From Pseudomonas sp. CAN1 (GTDB lineage Bacteria > Pseudomonadota > Gammaproteobacteria > Pseudomonadales > Pseudomonadaceae): 63,964 nt of DNA. The position numbers were made by a program, and so were the translations under genes. This document shows positions 23,098 to 31,453 of the stretch, one piece after another. Each line of letters begins with the position of its first letter. Positions within the stretch are counted from its first letter, which is position 1. The notes beneath the pieces are model-generated. The model was given only the letters and a program-made list of their open reading frames with translations. It had not been told where the DNA came from and did no database searches. Where the stretch lies: assembly GCF_030462585.1 (NCBI RefSeq), contig NZ_JASMRU010000006.1:240227-304190 (forward strand). The letters run 5' to 3'.

Positions 23098-25836
23098 ATG
23101 ACGAAGGCAGGGAACGCCACTCCGATCTCCGCCTGGGCGCGGCGCTATATCGAAGTCTTCGGCCTGGCCCTGGTCCCCATCGGGCCCGGTGAGAAGATCC
23201 CCAAGGGTAAGGCTTGGCAGCGACCGGGTGGGTATTACACCGACGCGGCCAAGGCCGAGGCCTTCTGGACCAAGAATCCGAATCACAACATGGGGGCCGT
23301 TCTCGGCCCCAGCGGCGTTTGCTCGCTGGACGTGGACGATGTGCCATCCACGCGCCAGGTGCTGTGGGACTGCCTCGGCCTGGACCTGGATGCGCTGCCG
23401 GTGGTTTACCCCACCGTTGTGGGCAACCCCGAGCGCTTCCGGGTGCTCTTCCGGGTACCGGAAGGATTCGACCTCAGCCGTCACTCGCTGAGCTGGCCGA
23501 ATGAACAGGACCCGGACGGCTCGAAGTTCAAGCTCGCCCAGGCTGCGCTCCTCAAGGCGAAAGAGAAAGGCGATACCGAACAACAGGCGAAGATGCAGGC
23601 GCTGGCCGATAGCCTGAAGCGCTTCACGGTCTTCGAACTCCGCGCGGGCCTGGTGCAGGACGTCCTGCCTCCCTCCATCCACCCTGGTACCGGCAAGCCC
23701 TACACCTGGCGCACTCCGCCCAAGGGTGACGGCCTGCCGGTCCTGCCGGATGACCTGCTGAACATCTGGAAAAACTGGGACATCTTCAAGCGCGATGCCG
23801 AGGCGGCATGCCCGTGGGCGCCGAAGGCAGCTGCACCGAAGAAGCCAGCGAAAGCCAAGTCCAAGCCGGCGGCGCCGGGCGGCAGCGCCGGGTCAGTGAT
23901 CGAAGAGTTCAACCGCGCCCACGATGTGGAGCAGCTCCTGAGCGCCCACGGCTACATCCAGCGCGGCAAGAAGTGGTTGTGCCCGCAGAGCAGTACCGGC
24001 CTGCCAGGCGTCACTGTCAGCGAGGACCGCAAGGTCTACTCGCACCATGGCTCGGACCCGCTTGCCAACGGCCACCAGAATGACGCCTTCGACGTCTACT
24101 GCTTGCTCGAGCACAACGGCAACCAGAGCGCAGCGATCAAGGCAGCCGCCCGCATGCTGGGCATCGAGCACAAGCCGCGGGCTCCGAAGCCAACCCCCGA
24201 GCCGGGGACTTCGGAGCAGCCGCCCAGCCCGGCCGCTGATGACCTTCCCCACGCCCCATCCTTGGCAGACACCGACGCGGACGACGACACCGCAGAAGAC
24301 GGGGGGGCGGGGGAGGGCCTGACTTTGGCCCAGGCGCTGCGACGGTACGCCCTCATCGAGGGCACCACGCACGTGTGGGACGTCGACAAGGCCAAGAAGA
24401 TGAAGAAGCCGGCCTTCGTCGCCCTGATCGGGCAGAAGCTCTTCAAGGAGTGGTCGGACGTCACGGACCGCAAGCGGAAGAAGCGGATCAGCGAGGACCA
24501 GGTCAAGGAGATCGAGCAGGCACGGACGATGGCCGGCAAGGCAGTCGGGCCGATGAGCATGCCGCCCCTGGTCCGGTACGTTTACATCGACGGTACCAAG
24601 GATGTGTGGGACCTGCTGAAGAAGCGCCGAGTGCCGGAAGGCGCGGTGAAGATGGCCCTCGGCGATGCCTACGGCCTATGGCTGAACAGCCCAGAGCGGC
24701 GGGTTGTGGACGTGAGCAACATCGTCTTCGACCCGACGCTGACCTCAGATCCGAAAGAGACCATCAACACCTTCGAAGGCCTGCCCCTGGAGCCCAAGCG
24801 CGATGACGCGGCCTGCGAGAACCTGCGCTGGCTGATCGCCTTCCTGTGCAACCACGAACAGGCCGCGCTGGATTGGCTGGTCCGGTGGCTGGCTTACCCG
24901 CTGCAGCACACCGGCGCGAAGATGGACACCGCGGTACTCATGCACTCGACCATGGAGGGCTCCGGCAAGAGCCTGCTGTTCTCGGTGGTCATGGGGCGGC
25001 TGTACGGGCAGTACTCCGCGACGGTCGGGCAGACGCAGCTCGAAGGCAACTTCAACGCCTGGCAGAGCGGGAAGATGTGGGCGGTGTTCGAGGAAGTGGT
25101 CAGCCGGGACCAGCGGTACAACCAGGTGGGCAAGATCAAGCAGCTCATCACCGGCCAGACCGTCCGCATCGAGAGCAAGTTCGTGAACGGCTGGGAGGAA
25201 GCGTCCTTCATGAACGCTGTGTTCCTCTCGAACGAGATCATGCCTTGGCCGATCAGCCCGGGGGACCGCCGCTTCCTGGTCATGTGGCCGGAGGAGGTCC
25301 TGTCGCCAGAGCGGCAGAAGGCGATCAGCCACGAGCTGGCCAACGGCGGCGTCGAGGCCCTCTATGCGTGGTTGCTCGCCCAGGACCTGGGCGACTTTGA
25401 CCAGCACACCAAGCCGCCGAGCACGCCCGCGCGCGAGCGCCTGGTGGACCTCAGCAGGTCGACCTGGCAGACCTTCGTCCACCTCTGGCGCAGCGGGGAA
25501 CTGGGCAACGGCCTGTGGGGTGCGTGCCTGAGTACGGACCTGTATGCCTTGTTCCTGGAGTGGTGCCAGCGGAACAAGGAGCACTCGATGAGCCAGACGA
25601 AGTTCAGCCTGTTCGTCACCACGGCGGGCGTTGACAAGACGCGGGCGATCCCCTGGACGGAGAACAACAGCCGAAGGTTCTGCGCGTTCTTCTTCCCCAG
25701 GGATGAGGAGGCGTTCACGCCCGCGAAGACCACGGCGCCTGTGCTGGGCCAGCACGTCACGGAGTGGCGCGCCAGGGCGCGGAAAGCCGGCTGGCACGTG
25801 GACAACTGGGACCACGTGAAGGCGGCTGCAGCATGA
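23098..25836 (+). CDS. Primase-polymerase / SF3-type helicase replication protein
   Basis: This is a 912-residue replication protein. The N-terminal prim-pol domain (residues about 10-220) has GAVLGPSGVCSLDVDD, with the metal-binding acidic pair. A central zinc-poor linker rich in Pro/Ala follows, then a DUF5906/SF3 helicase from about 560, with Walker A MEGSGKSLL at 619 and a Walker-B-like WAVFEEVV. It would prime and unwind the phage origin, which probably lies just downstream. The start is the ATG at 23098. Confidence 0.92.
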   Translation: MTKAGNATPISAWARRYIEVFGLALVPIGPGEKIPKGKAWQRPGGYYTDAAKAEAFWTKNPNHNMGAVLGPSGVCSLDVDDVPSTRQVLWDCLGLDLDALPVVYPTVVGNPERFRVLFRVPEGFDLSRHSLSWPNEQDPDGSKFKLAQAALLKAKEKGDTEQQAKMQALADSLKRFTVFELRAGLVQDVLPPSIHPGTGKPYTWRTPPKGDGLPVLPDDLLNIWKNWDIFKRDAEAACPWAPKAAAPKKPAKAKSKPAAPGGSAGSVIEEFNRAHDVEQLLSAHGYIQRGKKWLCPQSSTGLPGVTVSEDRKVYSHHGSDPLANGHQNDAFDVYCLLEHNGNQSAAIKAAARMLGIEHKPRAPKPTPEPGTSEQPPSPAADDLPHAPSLADTDADDDTAEDGGAGEGLTLAQALRRYALIEGTTHVWDVDKAKKMKKPAFVALIGQKLFKEWSDVTDRKRKKRISEDQVKEIEQARTMAGKAVGPMSMPPLVRYVYIDGTKDVWDLLKKRRVPEGAVKMALGDAYGLWLNSPERRVVDVSNIVFDPTLTSDPKETINTFEGLPLEPKRDDAACENLRWLIAFLCNHEQAALDWLVRWLAYPLQHTGAKMDTAVLMHSTMEGSGKSLLFSVVMGRLYGQYSATVGQTQLEGNFNAWQSGKMWAVFEEVVSRDQRYNQVGKIKQLITGQTVRIESKFVNGWEEASFMNAVFLSNEIMPWPISPGDRRFLVMWPEEVLSPERQKAISHELANGGVEALYAWLLAQDLGDFDQHTKPPSTPARERLVDLSRSTWQTFVHLWRSGELGNGLWGACLSTDLYALFLEWCQRNKEHSMSQTKFSLFVTTAGVDKTRAIPWTENNSRRFCAFFFPRDEEAFTPAKTTAPVLGQHVTEWRARARKAGWHVDNWDHVKAAAA

Positions 25837-25850
25837 GTGCGCGCAAAAGT

Positions 25851-26152
25851 GTGTTGGGTGTGTTGGGTGTGTGTTGGGTTGGTTTTGCAACCTTACACAG
25901 CGCGAAGCCCCATTCGGCGCGGGTTCTGGACGGCTGTGTAAGGTGTGTAAGGTTTGCGCGCGTGCGCGCGTGCGTGCGCAGAAAAAATAGCTTCACCCTC
26001 CAGCCCGAATCAGAACGACGTTTTTTCTCTACGCGAGGAACTGAAAAACCTTACCAACCTTACACACCTTACACAGATGCTCTGAGAGCATTGATTTTGA
26101 AGGGTTCTGAGTGTGTTGGGTTTGTGTTGGGTTGCGGGATTCTGTGTTGGGT
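25851..26152. repeat. Candidate phage replication origin with iterons
   Basis: GTGTTGGGT occurs six times, at 25851, 25860, 25871, 26113, 26124 and 26144. GTGTAAGGT occurs as a tandem pair at 25936 and 25945. Its complement ACCTTACAC occurs at 25890, 26057 and 26066, with a degenerate copy ACCTTACCA at 26048. A 26-base alternating purine-pyrimidine run spans 25955-25980 and an A/T-richer patch follows. The layout brackets a possible unwinding region directly after the helicase gene. An open frame (25833-26183) covers the repeats, but its product is mostly repeat-encoded. Confidence 0.75.
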
Positions 26153-26179
26153 TGCGGTTTTGGGCGGGGAGTCGGCGCG

Positions 26180-26773
26180 ATGATGGAAGGAATCGAGGTG
26201 TTGATGCGGCATTGGGGCGAGCAGCAGCGCAAGTGCGGCCAGGCAGGAGCCCTGTCCAGCACCATGGCCACGATCATGGAGTACGGCGGCTGTGCGCCGC
26301 GCGGCGGCGTGTATGGAGCGAAGCTGCTTGTAGCCGGTGCTGGTCACGATTACGTGGCGAGCGAGGTGGAAGCAGCGTTGGGTGTTGTGGACCGTGCGGA
26401 GGATGGCGGCGCCCTGGTCCTATTGGCCGAACTGCGCTACGTGAACCGAAACGGGCTGACACTGGCAGAGCAGATCCAGGTGCTCGACCTGGGCCAAGGA
26501 GCGGCTGGTAAGAGGTCGTACTACCGCCGGCTGGAGCGCTTGCATTATCAAGTGGCCGCCGCCCTGGCTGCGCGCCACGCTCGATCCAGCGGGCAGCGCA
26601 AGGCCAGCCGCCGAGACGGGGAGCGCATGCGCAAGGCCTCTCTTGTTCAGGCGCAGAAGGCGCACAAGGCTCGCGGCGTAGAGCTGTTCAAGGGTGACGC
26701 CCTTGACCGTTCGTCGGGCGACATGGCGCCGATCAGCTCCCGTCAGGCTCCGATGGGCGCCGTACAGGAATAA
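26180..26773 (+). CDS. Probable late antiterminator (Q-like)
   Basis: The 197-residue protein MMEGIEVLMRHWGEQQR... has a central region (AEQIQVLDLGQGAAGKRSYY followed by RRLERLHYQVAAAL) like the DNA-binding part of phage Q-type antitermination proteins, and a basic C-terminus. Its place after replication and before two terminators and the holins is where Q sits in lambdoid phages. The family assignment is moderate. A start at 26183 is equally possible. Confidence 0.6.
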   Translation: MMEGIEVLMRHWGEQQRKCGQAGALSSTMATIMEYGGCAPRGGVYGAKLLVAGAGHDYVASEVEAALGVVDRAEDGGALVLLAELRYVNRNGLTLAEQIQVLDLGQGAAGKRSYYRRLERLHYQVAAALAARHARSSGQRKASRRDGERMRKASLVQAQKAHKARGVELFKGDALDRSSGDMAPISSRQAPMGAVQE

Positions 26774-26796
26774 CCGAAAACAGGGGGTTTTCGGTT
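26772..26796 (+). terminator. Hairpin after the Q-like gene
   Basis: AACCGAAAA pairs with TTTTCGGTT around a seven-base G-rich loop, overlapping the end of the Q-like gene. Confidence 0.65.
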
Positions 26797-26910
26797 TGTC
26801 ACTCTCCCGGTAGAAAGTCCCCACGATGTTCGTATTCCGCCAAGGCGGAGCGAACCAACAAGATGCACGTGCTGTGCAGATCCCCGGCGCCTGACCCGCC
26901 CGGGCAACCT

Positions 26911-26936
26911 GAAAGCCCCTCTCCGGAGGGGCTTTC
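26911..26936 (+). terminator. Terminator before the holin genes (tR'-like)
   Basis: GAAAGCCCCTC pairs with GAGGGGCTTTC around TCCG, followed by CCTTTT. It lies between the Q-like gene and the late operon, where an antiterminated leader terminator is expected. The bases 26797-26910 hold no gene and may contain the late promoter. Confidence 0.8.
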
Positions 26937-26965
26937 CCTTTTCAGCCTCGGCATGGAGTTGAGCG

Positions 26966-27334
26966 ATGGGAGAGCCTGCGAGCACGACCGCTGCAGTAGT
27001 TGCCGGCGCCGCGGGCGCTGGCGTTGCCGGCTTCCTGGCTGGCTTTGACATCATGGCTGCCGTGGGTGCCTTGTTCGGTGCGTTGATCTTCTCGACCACC
27101 ACGCAAGAATTCCCGAACTGGCAGCGATTGCTGTTCCTGGTCGCGTCGTTCGTGATGGGCTACGTGATCGCCCCGGGTATCCGTGAGGTCGATGTCTACG
27201 GCTACCGCCCGTTCCAGTTCTCCGGGATTGCCGCCTTCGTCGCTGCCCTGCTGGTGGTGACTATCTCGCTCTGGTTGATCAAGCGAGGGAAGTCCGGCCC
27301 CGGCGCGATGACGCGAGGAGGTCAGGATGGGTAA
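26966..27334 (+). CDS. Putative holin / phage membrane protein
   Basis: The 122-residue protein has about four hydrophobic segments (TAAVVAGAAGAGVAGFLAGF, IMAAVGALFGALIFS, LLFLVASFVMGYVIA, GIAAFVAALLVVTISLWLI) and a charged C-terminus, as in putative holins of Pseudomonas phages. Holins form inner-membrane lesions that release the endolysin. It is the first gene of the late operon and overlaps the next by eight bases. Confidence 0.75.
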   Translation: MGEPASTTAAVVAGAAGAGVAGFLAGFDIMAAVGALFGALIFSTTTQEFPNWQRLLFLVASFVMGYVIAPGIREVDVYGYRPFQFSGIAAFVAALLVVTISLWLIKRGKSGPGAMTRGGQDG

Positions 27335-27617
27335 CCACCTGGTGCAACTGGTGCTGACGCAGACGACCTTCTGGCTCTGCGTCGTGTTGTTCCTGCGACT
27401 GTTCACCTTCCAGCGTGGCGATGCTCGCTTCCGCCGTAGCATTTCGTGGATGGCCTGGGCGGTGATGGGCTGCTCTGGCTCAGCGGTACTGTTCATCCTC
27501 AAGGGCATGCTGCTGATGCCTCTGTACAGCTGGCCGCTGGTGGTGTTGCTCGGCGTGTTTACCTTCGCGGTGTTCAAGGCGCGGGGCAACATGGCCCAGG
27601 TCTGGCGGACGCAGTAG
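27327..27617 (+). CDS. Second small membrane protein, holin-family
   Basis: The 96-residue protein has three hydrophobic segments (TTFWLCVVLFLRLF, SWMAWAVMGCSGSAVLFIL, SWPLVVLLGVFTFAVFKA) and a basic tail. It is paired with the preceding holin candidate, as is common in Pseudomonas siphoviruses. Which of the two is the holin and which the regulator cannot be told from sequence. Confidence 0.7.
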   Translation: MGNHLVQLVLTQTTFWLCVVLFLRLFTFQRGDARFRRSISWMAWAVMGCSGSAVLFILKGMLLMPLYSWPLVVLLGVFTFAVFKARGNMAQVWRTQ

Positions 27618-27619
27618 CC

Positions 27620-28372
27620 ATGCGCGGCAGTATCTCGGCGAAAGACCTGGATGACGCAGTGGCATCGCTCCAGGTGTTGGGCGGCGACCTGCCCAACAAG
27701 GTGTTGGCCGATGCGCTGAACCACACGGCGAACCAGGCCAACCAGGCCTTGGTCAGCGAGATCGACGACGTCTTCGACCGGCCCACCTCATTCACCCGCA
27801 ACGCCGTGCGCATCATGAATGCGACAGCCAACCGCCTTGAGGCGTCGTTGTGGGTGAAAGATGAAAAGGACAACGCCTCGAAGGGGCAGGCACCAGAAGA
27901 CTGGGTGGCTCCGCAGGTGTTCGGTGGTCCACGCGTCGACAAGGCATCGGAACGCAGCCTGCGATCCAAGGGCATCCTGCCCGCTGGGCTGTTCATCGTT
28001 CCCGGCGCCGGTGCCCGTCTGGACCAGTACGGCAACATGAGTCGAGGCCAGATGATCCAGATCCTGTCTGGACTCGGCGCCCTTGAGCAAACCTCGGGCT
28101 TCAAGGGCAACGCCACTCAGAGCGCGCGCTCGCTGGCCAAGGGGCATCAGAAGGCCTACTTCGTGATGAAGCGCGGCAAGGTCCCCATTGGCATCGCCGA
28201 GCGTCGAGAGGGCGCGGTGACCATGGTTCTCGCCTTTGTTCGTCAGCCCCAGTACCAGGTACGCCTGCAGTTCTACGAGGTGGTCCGACGCATTGCCGAG
28301 GATGACTCCAGGCTGGAGGCCAACATCGAGCAGGCACTCGCCAAGGCGATGCGAGCGAAGGCGTCGAGCTGA
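27620..28372 (+). CDS. Minor tail protein Z-like (GpZ family)
   Basis: The 250-residue protein carries the pattern known from GpZ-like phage proteins: FDRPTSFTRNAVRI, VAPQVFGGPRVDKASERSL, GLFIVPGAGARLDQYGNMS, RGQMIQILSGL. Lambda gpZ works in completing tails for DNA entry. It is unusual that it lies before the terminase genes rather than among the tail genes, though several Pseudomonas prophages appear to have this order. Confidence 0.7.
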   Translation: MRGSISAKDLDDAVASLQVLGGDLPNKVLADALNHTANQANQALVSEIDDVFDRPTSFTRNAVRIMNATANRLEASLWVKDEKDNASKGQAPEDWVAPQVFGGPRVDKASERSLRSKGILPAGLFIVPGAGARLDQYGNMSRGQMIQILSGLGALEQTSGFKGNATQSARSLAKGHQKAYFVMKRGKVPIGIAERREGAVTMVLAFVRQPQYQVRLQFYEVVRRIAEDDSRLEANIEQALAKAMRAKASS

Positions 28373-28554
28373 TGCCTTGGCTGGCCCGCCGAGCAGGGTT
28401 CACGCCTCACGGCGGCGCCCCCTGGAGGGCCGGCGGCAGGCCCACCGGGAAGCCGGTGCGGTCCGTCGGCATACGCCGGGGGCCCCTGGGGCTGGCGAGG
28501 GCGTAAGGGTGATTCGAACCCCGTTTTCACGCTAGTGACTGGGCCGGGAAGTTA

Positions 28555-28601
28555 GTTAACAGGGTTAACCCGGTTAACCCCCGTGGTTCATCGTGGTTAA
28601 C
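28555..28601 (+). repeat. GTTAAC repeats before terminase, possible terminase-binding/cos region
   Basis: GTTAAC occurs at 28555, 28564, 28573 and 28596, the first three at a nine-base period. They sit inside the 240-base gap between the GpZ-like gene and the small terminase. The left part of that gap (28373-28510) is GC-rich with several short dyads and no gene. In lambda-type phages cos lies directly before the small terminase gene, so this is the best candidate region. Confidence 0.55.
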
Positions 28602-28612
28602 AGGTATCTCTT

Positions 28613-29206
28613 ATGGCGTTGATGACCAAGGCTGAGTACGCGGACAGCCGCGGCTGGTCGCGCCCTTACGTGTCCAAACTGGTGAAACAGGGCCGGCTGG
28701 TCGTCAACGACGACGGCAAGGTGGATGCGGAGGCCAGCGACCAACTGCTGGCCAGTACCGCAGACCCGAGCAAGGCGGGTGTCGCCGAGCGGCACCAGCA
28801 AGAGCGGGTGGAGAAGGGCGTCTACGCGTACATTGCGCCGACGGCAGCCCCCAGCCCGGCCCTGCCACCGGCAGGCGCTACCGCCACCGGGACTCCCGAC
28901 TACCAGAAGGCCCGCGCCCGCCGAGAGCACGCCCTTGCGCTGCTCGCTGAAGATGAGCACCGCAAGAGCCGTGGGGAGCTGGTGGAGCGTGAGCGTGTGG
29001 ATTCCGCCTCCTTCACTGCTGCCCGGTCGCTGCGTGACCTGCTACTGGGCGTTCCCCCGAAGATCGCGGGGGAGCTGGTAACCCTCACCGACCCATGGGA
29101 GATCGAGCGCCGCCTGACCGAGGCGATGCGCCGGGCTCTCGAAGATGCTGACCGACTGCTGCAGCTCGACGCCGAGATCGAGCAGGGTGGCAAGGAGCCG
29201 AACTGA
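28613..29206 (+). CDS. Terminase small subunit (Nu1-like)
   Basis: The 197-residue protein begins with an excisionase-type winged helix (TKAEYADSRGWSRPYVSKLV, then GRLVVNDDGKVD). A Pro/Ala linker and a helical C-terminal part that contacts the large subunit follow. It recognises phage DNA for packaging. It lies four bases before the large-subunit gene. Confidence 0.9.
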   Translation: MALMTKAEYADSRGWSRPYVSKLVKQGRLVVNDDGKVDAEASDQLLASTADPSKAGVAERHQQERVEKGVYAYIAPTAAPSPALPPAGATATGTPDYQKARARREHALALLAEDEHRKSRGELVERERVDSASFTAARSLRDLLLGVPPKIAGELVTLTDPWEIERRLTEAMRRALEDADRLLQLDAEIEQGGKEPN

Positions 29207-29209
29207 GCC

Positions 29210-31213
29210 ATGGAACAACCGTATGCCGACGGTGCCGCCGCGTACCTGGCGGCATACCGCCGAGGCCTGAAGCCTGACCCTGAGCTGTGGATTGATGAAT
29301 GGGCCGACAAGTACCAGATGATTCCCAAGGACACTGGTGCAGCTGAGCCGGGCAAGTACCACACCGACCGTACCCCCTACGCACGCGAGCCGATGCGCTG
29401 CCTGTCGCCAGTCCACCCAGCCAAGCGCGTGGTAACGATGATCGCCTCGCAGCTGATGAAGACCCAGGTGGCTCTGAACTGGATCGGCGGCTGCATCCAC
29501 ATGTCGCCGGCCAACATCCTGGTGCTGCTGCCCACCGAGAAGTTGAGCAAGCGGGTGTCGGGCCGGATCGACAAGACCATCAAGGCCGTGCAGGTGCTGG
29601 CGGAGCGCGTGGCGAAGTCGCGTTCCCGGGATGCCCGCAACACCCTCGACACCAAGGAGTTCGAGGGCGGCGCCTTGTACTGCGCCACCGCCGGCTCGGC
29701 CTCCAACCTGGCTGAGCTGTCCGCGCGTTGGATCTACGGCGACGAGGTCGACCGCTGGGAAATGGACGTCGACGATGACGGTGATCCCATTAAGCAGGCC
29801 GAGGCGCGGGGGTCCACCTTCGGACGTCGTGCGAAGTACTACTACTCCAGCTCGCCGACCCTGAAGGGTATCTCGCGCATCCACGACCTGTTCCAGCAGG
29901 GCGACCAGCGCCACTACTACGTGCCTTGTCCCCACTGTGGAGCGATGCAGGTGCTGGAGTGGGAAGGGCTGAAGTACACCGATGACTTCCGCTTCGTTCA
30001 GTACCAGTGCTGCGTGCCTGGCTGCGCTCTCATCGAGGAGCACCACAAGGCCGCGATGCTGGCCGCGGGGGAATGGCGAGCACACGGCAAGGGTGACGGC
30101 GAGACGGTGAGCTTCACGCTCAGCGCGCTCTATGCGCCTGCCGGCTGGCTGAGTTGGACCGACATGGCCAAGGAGTATGAGGAGGCGAAGAAGCTGCAGG
30201 AGAAGGGCGACCCCGGTTCCATGCAGGTGTTCTACAACACGCGCCTCGCCAAGGTGTGGGATAGCGCCGAGGAAATGACCAAGGCCGATGAGCTGCGCAA
30301 GCGAGCCGAGGCTGAAGGTCACCGGCTTGGCCTGGTGCCTGCTGGTGCGCTGATCCTCACCGCAGCGGTGGACACCCAGCACAACCGCCTTGAGCTGCTG
30401 GTCATGGGCTGGGGCGAGGGGCTGGAGCGCTGGACGGTCGACTTCCAGGTGATTCCGGGTGACCCGGCGGACGAGCGCACCTGGGCCCTGCTGGACGAGA
30501 AGCTGAAGGAGCGGTACCGGCACGTCAGTGGCGTGGACCTGTCGATCTGCGCCACCTGCATCGACTCTGGTGGCCACCACACCGACGAGGTGTACCAGTT
30601 CACTCGACTGCGCCGCTGGCGGAACGTACTGGCGGTGAAGGGTGCCAGCAAGCGTGGCCGCCCTGTGCTGGCCCAGCGCCCGTCAAAGGTCGACGTCACC
30701 TGGCGGGGTAACACCGAGAAGCAAGGCGCCGAGCTGTGGATGGTCGGCACCGACACCGCCAAGGACTGGATCTACAACCGCTACCAGTTCGAAGAGGGCC
30801 CTGGTGCGCTGCACTTCTCTGCCGACCTGCCCGAAGAGTTCTTCGAGCAGTGTGTGGCCGAGCGCAAGGTGGTGCGTTACGTGAAGGGCTTCAAGCGTGT
30901 CGACTGGGTGAAGGCCAAGTCGGAGCGCAACGAAGCTCTCGACCTGATGGTTTACAACCTCGCCGCCGCGCAGTTCCTCGGTCTGCACCGGTACCACGAA
31001 CCTCAATGGGCCAATCTTCGCGCCACGGTCGGGCAAGGCAGCCTGTTCGCAGAGCGAGTGCAGCCTGCGCCCAGCGCCGCCGATGAGGATGACGCGCTGG
31101 AAGCTGCCGAGAGCAGTCCGGCTCCTGCTGCGGCCATCGCCAAGGCATCCGCCCCACAACCCCAGCCATCTGGCAGGCGTACCTCGCGCAGCGGGTATCT
31201 CAGCCGTCGATAG
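29210..31213 (+). CDS. Terminase large subunit (GpA-like)
   Basis: The 667-residue protein is of the lambda GpA type. The N-terminal packaging ATPase includes VTMIASQLMKTQVALNWIGG (Walker A-like) and WIYGDEVDRWE (Walker B-like with catalytic E). The C-terminal nuclease domain includes LTAAVDTQHNRLELLVMGWG and the acidic CATCIDSGGHHTDEV. This type cuts at cos, which predicts cohesive ends. A Pro/Ala-rich tail follows. Confidence 0.95.
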   Translation: MEQPYADGAAAYLAAYRRGLKPDPELWIDEWADKYQMIPKDTGAAEPGKYHTDRTPYAREPMRCLSPVHPAKRVVTMIASQLMKTQVALNWIGGCIHMSPANILVLLPTEKLSKRVSGRIDKTIKAVQVLAERVAKSRSRDARNTLDTKEFEGGALYCATAGSASNLAELSARWIYGDEVDRWEMDVDDDGDPIKQAEARGSTFGRRAKYYYSSSPTLKGISRIHDLFQQGDQRHYYVPCPHCGAMQVLEWEGLKYTDDFRFVQYQCCVPGCALIEEHHKAAMLAAGEWRAHGKGDGETVSFTLSALYAPAGWLSWTDMAKEYEEAKKLQEKGDPGSMQVFYNTRLAKVWDSAEEMTKADELRKRAEAEGHRLGLVPAGALILTAAVDTQHNRLELLVMGWGEGLERWTVDFQVIPGDPADERTWALLDEKLKERYRHVSGVDLSICATCIDSGGHHTDEVYQFTRLRRWRNVLAVKGASKRGRPVLAQRPSKVDVTWRGNTEKQGAELWMVGTDTAKDWIYNRYQFEEGPGALHFSADLPEEFFEQCVAERKVVRYVKGFKRVDWVKAKSERNEALDLMVYNLAAAQFLGLHRYHEPQWANLRATVGQGSLFAERVQPAPSAADEDDALEAAESSPAPAAAIAKASAPQPQPSGRRTSRSGYLSRR

Positions 31214-31225
31214 ATCGAGGTCACC

Positions 31226-31453
31226 ATGGACACGGCACAACAACGCCTGGACGAAGTCCGGGCGGCAATCAAGGTCATCCTCAGGAAAGGCCAGTCGGTC
31301 CGAAAAGGGGACCGACAGATCGACCATGCGCAGTTGGCCAGCCTGCGCATTCTCGAAGCCGAGTACGCAGAGGCTGCCCAGGCCGAGGCGGCTGCCAACA
31401 GCCGCCGCCCGCGGCAAATTCGCCTCTACAGCGGAGGCAAGGGGATCAAATGA
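31226..31453 (+). CDS. Head-tail joining protein gpW-like
   Basis: The 75-residue protein MDTAQQRLDEVRAAIKVILR... with IRLYSGGKGIK near the end matches the size, helix content and position (between GpA and portal) of lambda gpW, which stabilises packaged heads and makes the tail-docking site. Confidence 0.85.
   Translation: MDTAQQRLDEVRAAIKVILRKGQSVRKGDRQIDHAQLASLRILEAEYAEAAQAEAAANSRRPRQIRLYSGGKGIK

Noticed and set aside
25851..26152. CRISPR-like array
   Set aside because: The repeats are nine bases long, irregularly spaced and in both orientations, so they are iterons, not CRISPR repeats. I saw no CRISPR array elsewhere in the window.
25833..26183. 116-codon open frame between the helicase and Q-like genes, with ATGA overlaps at both ends
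   Set aside because: Most of it encodes the iterons (VLGVLGVCWVG and similar). It may be translated, but the repeats look like the selected feature.
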